Notes: a model not told the origin generated them from the sequence alone. Positions 8,759 through 18,370 are shown, counted from the first letter of the stretch. The stretch: 64,000 nucleotides of DNA from an uncultured Roseobacter sp. (GCF_947499265.1 NZ_CANMNK010000006.1:248001-312000), one strand, 5' to 3'. Made by a program: numbers and translations.

Positions 8759-10399
8759 ATGCGTGTTTTGATATTTGCCACGGCCTTGATCGCCGTTTTA
8801 ATTGCCGCAGCCTTTGCGAGGTCGCCCGCCGGGCCGATCATCTATCTCGAACAGGGATGGACCAAGACTTTACGCGAGAATTTTTACTTCACGCCGCAGG
8901 GCTCTCACATGATGCCCGCGGATTGGTTTGAAGCGTTGGAACAGCCCGAAGGTCAGGGGCGGTTCGGCGACCCGGCCTACCTGCAACGCTTTGGGTTCAT
9001 CGTTCCCGAAACCCCGTTTGAGACCAACGGCAACGGGTACCCCATCGGGTTTGCGGTGGAGGAGACGACGGGTCAGATCGGGCTAACCTGTGCTGCGTGC
9101 CATACTGCCAATGTAGAGGTGGAAGGACAGACCATCCGTGTGGATGGGGCACCGGCACACCTTGATTTCGACGGTTTTTATCAAAACCTGGCGCGTGCTG
9201 TGTCACGGACGCTTCTGGATCCCGAAAAGTTCACGCGGTTCGGCGCGGCGCTTGGCCTTGCGACTGACGAAGATGTGGCAGCGCTTCGGTCTGAACTGGC
9301 CGCGTTTGACCTGAGGCTTACCGGGGATGCGGCGCTACGTCGGCCTGTGCTTGCATCGGGCTTTGGCCGTGTCGACGCGTTGACGCAGATCGTCAATGCG
9401 CTGGCTGTGCGGGATCAGGAAAAGCCTGCAAACTTGTTCCCGGTCGCGGCGCCCACCAGCTATCCGGCACTTTGGCTCACGCCTGAGCTGGAATTTGTGC
9501 AATGGAATCCAATCGCGGCGAGCCCGATTGCTCGCAACGGTGGTCAGGTTCTGGGCGTCTTCGGACGGACCAACCTGGCGCATGATGCAGGTGAGGACGC
9601 TTTTCGCTCCTCAATGCTGTTGCCGCAGCTCAAGGATCTGGAAGAATGGCTGCAACTGCTGGAACCGCCGCGCTGGGATGAAGCACTTATGGGGGCTATC
9701 GATGCGGACCTTGCCGCCGAGGGCGCGGAGCTTTTCCGCGATAACTGCAAGGCCTGTCACAACATGGCGCCTTATGCGCGGACCGATCCCATTGAAAATC
9801 ATTTCGGCGAGACGTTCATCAAGATTGGGCGCGTGGATTTCCGCAAGGTTGGCACCGACAGCGCCTATTCGACCAGCCTATTGACCCGCCGGATTGAAAC
9901 CAACGAAACAACCGCGCCGCTCTTTGAGGGCGAAGAGATCGTGCCCGCGTTCTCATTCTTCGGAGGTCTGGTCGGCGCGGCGGTCCGGCGTGCGATCGAA
10001 GACGCAGGTTTTACGCCTGAGGAGAGCGTGGCGCTGAGCGGCTTCAAGTTCAGAACCGGCGACGACGGGCAGCCGGTCCCGTACCAGCCACCAAGCTTCA
10101 CCGACCTCAAGGCAAGCCCGCTTGCGGGTGTTTGGGCGACAGGCCCCTATCTGCACAATGGATCGGTGCCCACGATCTACGAACTTCTGTCACCTGTAGA
10201 GGAGCGTCGCAGGGTCTTTTGGACCGGTGGTCGGGCGCTTGACCTGCGTAATCTCGGATATGAAAGTGATGAAGCGCTGGGGCGTTTTCGCTTTGACACG
10301 AGCCTGCAGGGCAACCGAAATATCGGTCATCTCTATCCGCCCAGAGGGTTTACGCCTGCGGAACGCATGGCGGTCATTGAGTATTTGAAAACCCAGTGA
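8759..10399 (+). CDS. exported di-haem cytochrome c (peroxidase/RoxA-like)
   Basis: The protein has 546 residues from ATG 8759, which opens a hydrophobic signal/anchor (MRVLIFATALIAVLIAAAFA). Two haem c attachment sites are present: C111-A-A-C114-H115 and C330-K-A-C333-H334. The layout (LTCAACHTANVEVEG in the N-terminal half, ELFRDNCKACH in the second, and GVWATGPYLHNGSVPTIYELL near the end) is that of the large di-haem cytochromes grouped with cytochrome c peroxidases and the rubber oxygenase RoxA. It should act in the periplasm. The frame stays open upstream to 8435, but that part overlaps the opposite gene and lacks signal-like sequence. Confidence 0.8.
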   Translation: MRVLIFATALIAVLIAAAFARSPAGPIIYLEQGWTKTLRENFYFTPQGSHMMPADWFEALEQPEGQGRFGDPAYLQRFGFIVPETPFETNGNGYPIGFAVEETTGQIGLTCAACHTANVEVEGQTIRVDGAPAHLDFDGFYQNLARAVSRTLLDPEKFTRFGAALGLATDEDVAALRSELAAFDLRLTGDAALRRPVLASGFGRVDALTQIVNALAVRDQEKPANLFPVAAPTSYPALWLTPELEFVQWNPIAASPIARNGGQVLGVFGRTNLAHDAGEDAFRSSMLLPQLKDLEEWLQLLEPPRWDEALMGAIDADLAAEGAELFRDNCKACHNMAPYARTDPIENHFGETFIKIGRVDFRKVGTDSAYSTSLLTRRIETNETTAPLFEGEEIVPAFSFFGGLVGAAVRRAIEDAGFTPEESVALSGFKFRTGDDGQPVPYQPPSFTDLKASPLAGVWATGPYLHNGSVPTIYELLSPVEERRRVFWTGGRALDLRNLGYESDEALGRFRFDTSLQGNRNIGHLYPPRGFTPAERMAVIEYLKTQ

Positions 10400-10782
10400 C
10401 CCTGGCCGAGAAATGCAGCGTACATGACAGGTGTTCGGTCTGATGTTTGCCGCGCTTCGTGGCATCGGCCGCGCATCTATCGGGCGGATCGGATTGGACG
10501 CTAACACCCGCTTTTAGTCTCTGGCGATGAACCAGCCGCGCAAAAACAACGGTAGCACGGCGCAATTACAACGCTGCTGACAACGCTCTCTACAACGGTC
10601 ACCTGCGACACTATGTGAACGCGCAGCATATCCCTGGCTGTAGCGAGCCTGCTCAATGTCTGCATGACGCTGGGCAGGCTCGTGGCTGCCGGGCTGCGTA
10701 TTGAGTTTGCCTGTTCCACCGTTTGCCTGATTTGCTCAGGTGAAAGGTGCTATATCGTTAAATATTTCAAAAGGTTAACTAA
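10400..10782. other. intergenic region with a 9-bp inverted repeat
   Basis: These 383 bases have no convincing gene; a 72-codon minus-strand frame is low-complexity and unsupported. CGAGCCTGC (10644-10652) and GCAGGCTCG (10674-10682) are perfect inverted copies 21 bases apart. They could form a transcript hairpin after the cytochrome gene or a regulator site for the RTX gene. An AT-rich stretch just before 10783 (TTAAATATTTCAAAAGG) includes the likely ribosome site AAAAGG. Confidence 0.45.
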
Positions 10783-12471
10783 ATGACTTCCACACCAGAG
10801 ATCTCGACCGGAGCCTTCGTCAGCAATACCACCAGCGGTGCGACGAACCCCAAAACCGTTACGCTCTCGGACGGCAGGCTGCTCGTCACCTATGCGACAT
10901 TTGTGGGAGGCGGACCGGGCTTTGACGTCCGTGGTCAACTTTTCACCAAGGACGGCGAAAAGATCGGGGATGAGCTTCTGTTCGGCTTTTCACGGTTCAT
11001 CGATGAACGCGCATTCGACATTACGGCGATTGAGGGCAACCGGGTCGCGATTATTGTCGAAACCCAAAAAGGCAGCGACGACATCGAGATTGACTCGCGT
11101 CTCTTTAGAATCAACGAAACCAGCGTCACCTTGGTAGATACGGGAACTGCGAGTTCGGTTCAGGGGATCGCGCGCAATTCGATCTTCAGCCCAACGATCA
11201 CTGGAGGGATCGGCAATGAGGATGATTACAGAATCTTCTTTGGACAGCAGCGCGCAGGTATCGAATCTATCCAGGTCGGCGGTCTCAAAAACGGCGTGGA
11301 TACCTCCAACGAGCGGCTCACATTTTTCAAGGGTAACGTCGACGCGGAACTTGTCTCGGCCACTGCGCGGGACGGCAGAACCATCCTCGTCATGGATCGG
11401 GATGGCAACGATGGCAGGGACGATGACGGTCTGCTCTTCGTGTCTTTCAACGGCACCCGCGGGAGGAACATTGGCAATAGCGACGCGGTGGTGGTCGACC
11501 CGACGGTCGCATCACTCAAGAGCGGGAGTTTTGTCGTCGCCTGGACCGAACGGGACCGGGCGGCCGATATCAAGTTTCAGATTTTCAGCACCGACGGCAG
11601 AATCGCGTCAAACGAATTTACGACCGGGTTGCAGACCAGCGGCGACAACAACAGCGAGCCAGCAATTGCGCCGCTGGAGGATGGTGGTTTCATCATCTTT
11701 TACGACAGGATCGGCAGCATCAAGGATCGCGAAAAACCGCAGGTGCGCGGCCAGCGTTTTGATAGCGAAGGCAATGAGGTTGGTGAGGATTTCCTAGTCG
11801 CCAGAGACAAGGCACTCGAGATCGAAGCGACCCTGATCGACGGTGGGCGGGTGGCCGTCGCCTACGACATCGCTGGCGGCACGACAAAGACCGTCATTAT
11901 TGACAGTCAACCCGAGGTGGATTTTGGCACCATCGGCAACGACGTGATAAACGGCACCAATGCGGCGGATGTGATTTTTGGCCTTCTTGGGGATGATCGG
12001 CTTTCAGGCGGGAGCGGCAATGATACCATCTTGGGCGGTCAAGGCGACGACACCCTGTTCGGGCGCAATGGCAAAGACACCCTTAGCGGGGGCGACGGTG
12101 ACGACACCATCTTTGGCAATGCCGGTGACGACATTCTCCGGGGCGACGATGGTGACGATGAAATCTTTGGCGCCGATGGCGATGACATCATCGAAGGTGG
12201 ATCTGGCAGGGACAAACTCACCGGGGGCGGCGGTGCCGACACGTTTGTCATCAGCAATGACGAGGAGGAGATTGATATTCTTGATTTCAGGGTCAATGAC
12301 CGGATCCATTTCAGGGATCTCCAACCCGATGTCAGTTTTGCACAGCTATTGGTAAACAATGTGACGCAGGTGGGCAGGGACGTGGTGATTAATGATGTCG
12401 GGGATACGAACGTCATCATCAGGAACGTCGATATCGAAGATCTGAGCGAAGAAGACTTCTTGTTTGGGTGA
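10783..12471 (+). CDS. RTX calcium-binding exoprotein
   Basis: The protein has 562 residues and no Sec signal. Residues about 1-390 contain repeated blade-like units (SDGRLLVTYATF, KSGSFVVAWTERD, EDGGFIIFYDR, DGGRVAVAYD) suggestive of a beta-propeller. Residues about 392-490 are GGxGxDxLx nonapeptides (GGSGNDTIL, GGQGDDTLF, GGDGDDTIF) that bind calcium in a beta-roll. The C-terminus is acidic with a hydrophobic end (EEDFLFG), as type I secretion substrates have. I infer secretion by a type I system encoded elsewhere. The ligand or role of the propeller part is unknown. Confidence 0.85.
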   Translation: MTSTPEISTGAFVSNTTSGATNPKTVTLSDGRLLVTYATFVGGGPGFDVRGQLFTKDGEKIGDELLFGFSRFIDERAFDITAIEGNRVAIIVETQKGSDDIEIDSRLFRINETSVTLVDTGTASSVQGIARNSIFSPTITGGIGNEDDYRIFFGQQRAGIESIQVGGLKNGVDTSNERLTFFKGNVDAELVSATARDGRTILVMDRDGNDGRDDDGLLFVSFNGTRGRNIGNSDAVVVDPTVASLKSGSFVVAWTERDRAADIKFQIFSTDGRIASNEFTTGLQTSGDNNSEPAIAPLEDGGFIIFYDRIGSIKDREKPQVRGQRFDSEGNEVGEDFLVARDKALEIEATLIDGGRVAVAYDIAGGTTKTVIIDSQPEVDFGTIGNDVINGTNAADVIFGLLGDDRLSGGSGNDTILGGQGDDTLFGRNGKDTLSGGDGDDTIFGNAGDDILRGDDGDDEIFGADGDDIIEGGSGRDKLTGGGGADTFVISNDEEEIDILDFRVNDRIHFRDLQPDVSFAQLLVNNVTQVGRDVVINDVGDTNVIIRNVDIEDLSEEDFLFG

Positions 12472-12553
12472 CCCATGCCGACACCTGAGCAGCAACGCAG
12501 AGTTGCGCCCAGAAGTTCTTTCACTGCACTATCTTTGTCGAGGCCATTTGAAA

Positions 12554-13435
12554 ATGATGAAACAAACCCCCGAAAAACCGACGCCGGTTTGGCGCCTGCG
12601 TCCGCCTGTGACCGACCGTATTGCAGCGCTCGATCCCGAGGTGAATTACGAGGAAATCGCGCGTCTGCTTTATGCCTATGAGTTTTCCTGGGACATCGAG
12701 CGCGCGCTCGAATTTGCCCTGTTCCGGACCTATGCAGTGCCGTCTATTTCGGGGCTCCTGGCGAAGACCCGCGAATTCGAATTGCGCACCCGTAAGCGGT
12801 ACGACGATACCGAACTCATCCTCGCGGAGACCATCGAGCATGGGCAGGACAGCCGCCGCGGGAAGCGGGCAATCGCCCGGATGAACGCCATGCACGGGCG
12901 TTTCAAGATCGACAACGCAGACATGCTTTATGTCCTGTCGACTTTTGTTTGCGAGCCGATCCGCTGGCTTGACCGTTTTGGCAGCCGTTGTATGACCGCA
13001 AAAGAAAAACGCGCCTGGTTTCTGTACTATCGTGCGTTGGGCGCGCGCATGGGGATCAAGGATGTACCCGAAAACCTGGATGAAATCATGGGGTTCAACG
13101 AAACCTATGAGGCCGCGCATTTCCGTTTTGCCGACACGAACCGGCGGATCGCAGAGAAGACGCGCGACCTGCTGCTTGGCTTCTACCTGCCGCGCTGGTT
13201 GATCTGGGCCGGGCGGCCCGCGGTCTATGCATTTCTTGATCGGCCCTTGCGCGAGAGTATGGGGTTTCCGGCAGCCCCCGGCTGGCTCCGACGCCTGCTG
13301 ATGGCGGCACTTTCGCTGCGTGCCCGCGTCTTGCGGCTGCTCCCGGCACGCCGGAAACCGCGCCGGTTGACGCGGGTGCCGCGCCCCACCTACCCGGATG
13401 GCTACCGGATTGAGGAGCTCGGAACCTTTCGCTAG
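12554..13435 (+). CDS. MpaB-like oxygenase family protein (DUF2236 type)
   Basis: The protein has 293 residues. ATG 12554 is used; the frame extends upstream to 12464 but overlaps the RTX gene. Recognisable blocks are LFRTYAVPSISGLLA, TRKRYDDTELILAE, AIARMNAMHGRFKIDN, DMLYVLSTFVCEPIRW and YRALGARMGIKDVPE. They match the MpaB/rubber-oxygenase-like DUF2236 family, whose characterised members are haem b oxygenases. The conserved MH in MNAMHG is a candidate metal-linked histidine. The arginine-rich C-terminus (RARVLRLLPARRKPRR) is unusual and may be membrane-associated. Whether it works with the nearby di-haem cytochrome is conjecture. Confidence 0.7.
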   Translation: MMKQTPEKPTPVWRLRPPVTDRIAALDPEVNYEEIARLLYAYEFSWDIERALEFALFRTYAVPSISGLLAKTREFELRTRKRYDDTELILAETIEHGQDSRRGKRAIARMNAMHGRFKIDNADMLYVLSTFVCEPIRWLDRFGSRCMTAKEKRAWFLYYRALGARMGIKDVPENLDEIMGFNETYEAAHFRFADTNRRIAEKTRDLLLGFYLPRWLIWAGRPAVYAFLDRPLRESMGFPAAPGWLRRLLMAALSLRARVLRLLPARRKPRRLTRVPRPTYPDGYRIEELGTFR

Positions 13436-13556
13436 GGCAAGCCAGAGACGCGGGCGCTTTTCCTGAAGTCGGGACCGGGGTTTCAGCGCCGTTGCGCAAC
13501 ATGCGCACCGATCTGCAAACTGGCTCTTTCTTTGTCTTTGACGGCTGGTTGAGAGA

Positions 13557-14549
13557 CTATGCCGTCATGGCGTTGTGGCCAAAATACATGAACTCCCCCT
13601 CCATTTCCGTGACATCGCCCGCATTCAAAGAGAGGCTGGCACTGTCCAGCATCTTGTAGCTCTTTTGCGCTTTCACCCATTCCTCCGCGTCCTGAAGCGT
13701 GGTCAGCGTGTAGCTGGTTGTCTCGTTCAGGTAGTGGGTCGGAATGATCACTTTCGGTTTGAGACGGGACACGATGTCGTCGCCTTGCCCATAGCTGAGA
13801 ATGTGCTGCGAGCCATCCACCGGCAGGGTGAGAACGTCGATCTCGCCGATGGCATCCCAAAACTCTTGCGGCGGATTGTGGCGATTGTCGCCCCATATCA
13901 GGGTACGAATGCCACCGGTCTCGATCACATAAACGACCATGTCCATATGGCTGACATTATTTGGCGGACAGGCTTCCACACCGAATTCGGCCAGGGCATT
14001 TGTCCAGTCATACCACCCCGGTGCGACACAGGCGTGCTTGTCCGCAAAACCGGTGATCTTGATGTCGGCGAATTCAAAGTTGCCGACCATCCGGTCGAGC
14101 ACCATCGTGGAAACCGGGCGATGGATTGCGTCGTGGTCGAAATGCGTGTGCGTGGACATGCAAATGTCGACCGGCGTTTCGGGGAATTCGTTTTTGAACC
14201 ACAACCCCCAGGCGCCGGACGGATCATCGCGCCATGGGTCAAACAGAACCGTTGCGCCCGAGGGCGAGGTGAACTTGAGCGCGCAGTGACCGTAGAAATC
14301 GATCCCCATATCGCCCTCAACCGCGTTTCCGGTGGTCTTTTGCAGCTCGATCACACCGTTGTTGTTGCCCGGCTGCGTCCAATCGGTCGATTGTGCCCGC
14401 GCGGAGGTGCTGCTGAGCATGGCGGCGGCACTGCTCACACCTGTGGCACCGGCCGCCATGAAAAAGGATCTGCGCGAAAGCCCGGGCGCCAGATCGTCTT
14501 TTTCGCCGTTTTTGAAGGTGGGTGTTAGGTTGAGATCTTCTTTGTCCAT
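13557..14549 (-). CDS. Tat-exported metallo-beta-lactamase-fold hydrolase
   Basis: The protein has 330 residues. A twin-arginine signal (LSRRSFFMAAGATG, with an alanine-rich region to SARAQ) spans about residues 24-53, so export occurs in the folded state. The metal site HTHFDHDAIH corresponds to the HxHxDH motif of the metallo-beta-lactamase fold, and downstream IWGDNRHNPP and VIIPTHYLNE supply further ligands. The overall type resembles UlaG-like lactonases. The substrate is unknown. It is divergent to nothing close and sits alone between two oppositely oriented genes. Confidence 0.8.
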   Translation of the reverse strand: MDKEDLNLTPTFKNGEKDDLAPGLSRRSFFMAAGATGVSSAAAMLSSTSARAQSTDWTQPGNNNGVIELQKTTGNAVEGDMGIDFYGHCALKFTSPSGATVLFDPWRDDPSGAWGLWFKNEFPETPVDICMSTHTHFDHDAIHRPVSTMVLDRMVGNFEFADIKITGFADKHACVAPGWYDWTNALAEFGVEACPPNNVSHMDMVVYVIETGGIRTLIWGDNRHNPPQEFWDAIGEIDVLTLPVDGSQHILSYGQGDDIVSRLKPKVIIPTHYLNETTSYTLTTLQDAEEWVKAQKSYKMLDSASLSLNAGDVTEMEGEFMYFGHNAMTA

Positions 14550-14669
14550 GATGTTTTTCCCTGTCCTGTTACCTTTCCGAGCGTCGCCCGGTGCCAGAAC
14601 GCTACCAATCTGGTGTCGTGCATCGCCTATTGAAAAAGCATGGGGAAACTATGGGGATGACCCCCATGG

Positions 14670-15629
14670 TTATTGAATGGACCGCAAGGCGCTGCGCAGG
14701 TTTCGACCGCTTTTGCGCAGGCCAAGCTTTTTGCGGATGTTGTTGCGGTGGTACTCAATCGTGCTTGGTTCGCGGGACAGGGTGCGGGCAATATCTTTGG
14801 TGGTCTGTCCTCGGATGATCATCTGGGCGATGTCCTGTTCCGACGGCGTCAGACCTTCGAGTACGGAGGTCAACTGGCCCGACATGGAGGAGGTGATCGA
14901 CTTCAGATTATCCTCAATCATTTCGAGATACGCGCGCGCGGCCGCATCCGCTTCCACCCGGCCACGCAGCTTCGCCACATTCGGAATGACCAGACCTTTG
15001 ATCTGACGTAAAATCTGCGCGCCGTAGTCTTCTCGGGACTGCTCGATATTCGACAGCAGAACGCGCAGGGCGGTATTGGCCTCCTCCAGCTCGGAGGTGC
15101 GCGCACTCACACGGGCCTCGAGCTGATCCAACGTTGCTTGCAACTCGGCTTCCAGTTGGGTGCGCTGTTCGATTTCGGTCAGCAGTTTCAGGTCCGCCTC
15201 TATGACGCGGGAAAATTCCCGGAGCCCTTCATAAAACTGCAGCGCAGCGGTATTTCGGCGCGTGTCCAGCACGCAGATTGTCCCAAAAACGGCGCCGTCT
15301 GGCCAATGCAGCGGAAAGCCCGCGTAAAAACGCATCCCGTGTTCCATATCGTCATTGTCCGACCAGTCGGGATCACAGGTCGCATCCTCGACCAGCAACT
15401 CGCCCTCGTTCAGCACGCCGTAGCAATAAAGCTTTTCGTTCAGCGTAAAGCGCAGGCCGACCTGATAGGGGTGGTCCTGACCGTGATTGCTGACAAACAC
15501 GGAATGATGCGGCGCATCCGTGCGCATCACGAGGCTGGCCGGTACGTCGGCCAGCTTGGCAATGAGGTTAACGATCCTCTGCCAGTTCGCGATTGTCTGG
15601 TCCGGAATGACGGGCTTTTGATGTGTCAT
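14670..15629 (-). CDS. GAF-domain LuxR-type transcriptional regulator
   Basis: The protein has 319 residues from ATG 15629; a GTG at 15683 would add 18. Residues about 10-165 form a GAF sensor (WQRIVNLIAKLADVPASLVM, then FYAGFPLHWPDGAVFGTICVLD). A coiled coil follows (LEAELQATLDQLEARVSARTS), a linker, and a C-terminal LuxR helix-turn-helix: LTPSEQDIAQMIIRGQTTKDIARTL then IEYHRNNIRKKLGL. GAF domains bind small molecules or chromophores, but the ligand here is unknown. The gene is divergent from the GDPD gene at 15790, a possible target. Confidence 0.8.
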   Translation of the reverse strand: MTHQKPVIPDQTIANWQRIVNLIAKLADVPASLVMRTDAPHHSVFVSNHGQDHPYQVGLRFTLNEKLYCYGVLNEGELLVEDATCDPDWSDNDDMEHGMRFYAGFPLHWPDGAVFGTICVLDTRRNTAALQFYEGLREFSRVIEADLKLLTEIEQRTQLEAELQATLDQLEARVSARTSELEEANTALRVLLSNIEQSREDYGAQILRQIKGLVIPNVAKLRGRVEADAAARAYLEMIEDNLKSITSSMSGQLTSVLEGLTPSEQDIAQMIIRGQTTKDIARTLSREPSTIEYHRNNIRKKLGLRKSGRNLRSALRSIQ

Positions 15630-15789
15630 CTTGCGGCAAGCATAGGTGTCCAACTGGCCGAAAGATAGCGGGTCGATGACCACGGCCAGAAGGCTTCATG
15701 AAGACGTCATCTTATTGCGACCGGACCGACATCTACCCTGTCTACGGTCGGGCGGAATTGACCACTGTTTCCGATGGAATGAGGACACC

Positions 15790-16860
15790 ATGACAAGACA
15801 CAACTACCTATCCGCCGCCGTTTTGTGCATTGCCAGCCTGATGGCGATACCGGCCCAGGCCGCGACGCTCAACTCGCCCTATAATACGCTGACGGGTGAC
15901 GCACCGCTGGTGATCGGCCATCGCGGCGCACCGGCCTACCTGCCGGAAAACAGCATTGGTGGCAATGAGCTCGCGGCGGAAATGGGCTCCGATTTCATCG
16001 AGACCGATGTGATGATGACCAAAGACAACGTGCTCATCGCCATGCACGACACCACGCTGGAGCGGACAACCGATGTCGCGGCGTTTTATGCACCGCGCAA
16101 CGGCGGGTATGCCGTGAGCGACTTCACCTATGACGAGTTGAAGCTGCTGGCCGTCAAACCAACCGGGACAGGGGACGAAACCTATTCTGGATTTACCCCA
16201 TCCGGCGATGATCCCTACCGGATACCGACATTTGCCGACATGCTGGATGCGCTCACCGCCTATAACGACGCGAATGGCACAAGTGTTGGCATGCTGACCG
16301 AAGGCAAATACAGCGACAACATCGAGACCAGCCGCGCGGTGATCCGGACGCTGATCGAAAAGGGATACGACACCCCGGAAAAGTCTGTTGTGCAGTCGTT
16401 CGATTTTGACAATGTCAGCGACTATGCGGACCTGCTTGCGGCCGCGGGTGTCGAGATGGGGGTGGCACAGCTTGGCATTGGCTGGCCGCTGGATGATGGC
16501 ACCCTGGGCGTTTTGAGTTTCGGGGGTGCTTTTGGCACCTTGTCAGAGCTGTCGTCCTATACGGATACTGTTGCACTTGGGTTTGGTACGATCACGGAAG
16601 AGCTGATCGCGGCGGCCCATGGCGAAGGGCTCAGCGTCTACGGTTGGACCTTCCGACCTGAAGATCTGGAGGATGCATTCGATCTGGCCAAGCCGTTTCT
16701 GGATTGGGGGCTGGATGGTTTCATCACTGACAATCCCGATTATCTGCGTCTTGCGATCGATGGCTACGGAAGCGACTTGGCACTGGTTCCCCTACCGGCA
16801 GGGCTGCCGCTTTTGCTTGTGGGATTGCTTGGATTGGCGGGTTTGAAACGTCGGACCTGA
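15790..16860 (+). CDS. glycerophosphodiester phosphodiesterase with VPLPA-CTERM tail
   Basis: The protein has 356 residues. ATG 15790 opens a signal peptide (LSAAVLCIASLMAIPAQA). The GDPD TIM barrel shows IGHRGAPAYLPENS (catalytic His-Arg and Glu), FIETDVMMTKDN (metal Glu/Asp), MHDTTLERTT (second His) and VYGWTFR near the end. These enzymes split glycerophosphodiesters to glycerol 3-phosphate and an alcohol. The C-terminus is VPLPAGLPLLLVGLLG followed by KRR, a VPLPA-CTERM sorting signal, which predicts a surface-anchored enzyme. It could help scavenge phosphate from lipid head groups. Confidence 0.88.
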   Translation: MTRHNYLSAAVLCIASLMAIPAQAATLNSPYNTLTGDAPLVIGHRGAPAYLPENSIGGNELAAEMGSDFIETDVMMTKDNVLIAMHDTTLERTTDVAAFYAPRNGGYAVSDFTYDELKLLAVKPTGTGDETYSGFTPSGDDPYRIPTFADMLDALTAYNDANGTSVGMLTEGKYSDNIETSRAVIRTLIEKGYDTPEKSVVQSFDFDNVSDYADLLAAAGVEMGVAQLGIGWPLDDGTLGVLSFGGAFGTLSELSSYTDTVALGFGTITEELIAAAHGEGLSVYGWTFRPEDLEDAFDLAKPFLDWGLDGFITDNPDYLRLAIDGYGSDLALVPLPAGLPLLLVGLLGLAGLKRRT

Positions 16861-16938
16861 CTTATTGCAAAAAGGTCCGAACGGAAACGCATAAGGGTTT
16901 CATGCGATGCGGCGGTGCCATTCATTGTAGGTTATGCG

Positions 16939-16971
16939 CTCAACGGGCGTGGAAATTGCACGCCCGTTGAG
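16939..16971. terminator. strong perfect hairpin between GDPD and cysK genes
   Basis: CTCAACGGGCGTG (16939-16951) and CACGCCCGTTGAG (16959-16971) are perfect 13-base complements around a seven-base loop (GAAATTG). The hairpin lies between the convergent GDPD and cysteine synthase genes, 78 and 113 bases from their stops. No T-run follows on either strand, so it may be a bidirectional terminator aided by Rho or an mRNA-stabilising structure. Confidence 0.6.
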
Positions 16972-17084
16972 GTCAAATCCAGACCATTGTCACTTGGTGA
17001 TGACAACCTTCGCATATTCACCACGATCTCTTGAGCCGCCCTGTCACCCCGCAGCGCCTCAGGCTCAGCTGCCTTGCACTTCCC

Positions 17085-18167
17085 TTAGCCCATCTGATAG
17101 CCGGGCGTTGATTTGGATATCGCCGTTTCGTCGTCGTCCATGTCTTCCGCAATGCCTTCAAACATGGGTGTCGACAGATAGCGTTCGCCAGTGTCGGGCA
17201 GCATACATAAGATCACGGCACCATCCGACGCGGTTTTTGCGATTTCCTGCGAGACCGCAAAGGTCGACCCGCCGGAGATGCCGGTCAGAATACCTTCCTG
17301 ACTGGCCAGTTTCTGCGCCCATGCAATGCCGTCGGGACCGGCAACCGGCAGCAGCTGATCATAGCAGTCTTTGTCCAGACCTTCCTGCAGCACCGCGGGA
17401 ATGAAATCCGGTGTCCAGCCTTGTATCGGATGGGGTTCAAACGCGGAGTGGCTGACCGCAGGCGCGCCATTCTCGCCACGCTCTTGCACAATGCCGCTGC
17501 CGACAAGCTGCGCATTGGCCGGTTCGGTCAGGATGATCTTGGTCTTGGGACGCTCCTTGCGCAGCACCCGCGCCAGCCCGGTGACCGTGCCGCCGGTACC
17601 ATAACCGGTCACGATGTAGTCGAGCCGTTTTCCCTCGAAATCGCCTAGGATTTCCTGGGCGGTGGTCGCCTCATGCATGTCCGCATTCGCCGATGTCTCA
17701 AACTGGCAGGCCAGAAACCAGCCATTGGCCTCGGCCAGTTCGACGGCCTTGCGGTACATGCCAAACCCCTTTTCCGCGCGTGGTGTTAGCACGACTTTTG
17801 CGCCCAGCATGCGCATCAGCTTGCGCCGCTCAACCGAAAAGCTGTCGGCCATTGTCACAACCAAAGGGTAGCCTTTCTGGGCGCAGACCATCGCGAGACC
17901 GATACCGGTGTTGCCGGAGGTCGCCTCAACCACGGTTTGTCCAGGCTTGAGGGTGCCGGCCCGTTCGGCCGCTTCGATGATGTTCAGCGCCAGCCGGTCC
18001 TTAACAGAAGCCGCAGGATTGAAAAACTCGGCCTTGACGTAAAGCTCAACGCCCGCTGAGGCGAGGTTGTTGATCCGGATCGTGGGCGTGTTGCCGACGG
18101 TATCGAGCACCGAAGAGTATAACTTGCCCTGACCTGTTGTACGGCGGATGGAGGAAGGGGTTGTCAT
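17085..18167 (-). CDS. cysK: cysteine synthase (O-acetylserine sulfhydrylase)
   Basis: The protein has 360 residues. It is a fold-type II PLP enzyme: K56 in NPAASVKDRL is the cofactor lysine, TSGNTGIGLA binds the substrate carboxylate, and GYGTGGTVTG holds the PLP phosphate. It joins sulfide to O-acetylserine to give cysteine in the cytoplasm. The C-terminal tail (EDMDDDETAISKSTPGYQMG) is longer than in Escherichia coli CysK. Sequence around QFETSANADMHEATT differs somewhat from the classic CysK block, so a specialised OASS-type enzyme cannot be excluded. It is monocistronic. Confidence 0.85.
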   Translation of the reverse strand: MTTPSSIRRTTGQGKLYSSVLDTVGNTPTIRINNLASAGVELYVKAEFFNPAASVKDRLALNIIEAAERAGTLKPGQTVVEATSGNTGIGLAMVCAQKGYPLVVTMADSFSVERRKLMRMLGAKVVLTPRAEKGFGMYRKAVELAEANGWFLACQFETSANADMHEATTAQEILGDFEGKRLDYIVTGYGTGGTVTGLARVLRKERPKTKIILTEPANAQLVGSGIVQERGENGAPAVSHSAFEPHPIQGWTPDFIPAVLQEGLDKDCYDQLLPVAGPDGIAWAQKLASQEGILTGISGGSTFAVSQEIAKTASDGAVILCMLPDTGERYLSTPMFEGIAEDMDDDETAISKSTPGYQMG

Positions 18168-18370
18168 AGATCTTTCCTTTCAAGTTTGGTGCGGTGCGTC
18201 CGGCGCAAGCGCCACATGTCGGTCCGGTTCACGTATCTGTTCAGCCGCCCATACGACCCATCTGAGGGGGCAGTAAGAATAGATTTTTCCGACAAAGCAA
18301 CGCAATTGTCCCCCAACGGTCAATAAATACGCCCCTGAATCGCTGAAAACTGCCACCGAGGCGGTGCCGC

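Noticed and set aside
11930-12250. Repeated DNA in the RTX segment as a possible CRISPR or satellite
   Set aside because: The units encode GGxGxDxLx nonapeptides in frame and vary in the third base, as RTX genes do.
13575-14528. Plus-strand frame of 317 codons
   Set aside because: Antisense to the Tat-exported metallo-hydrolase, whose motifs are clear.
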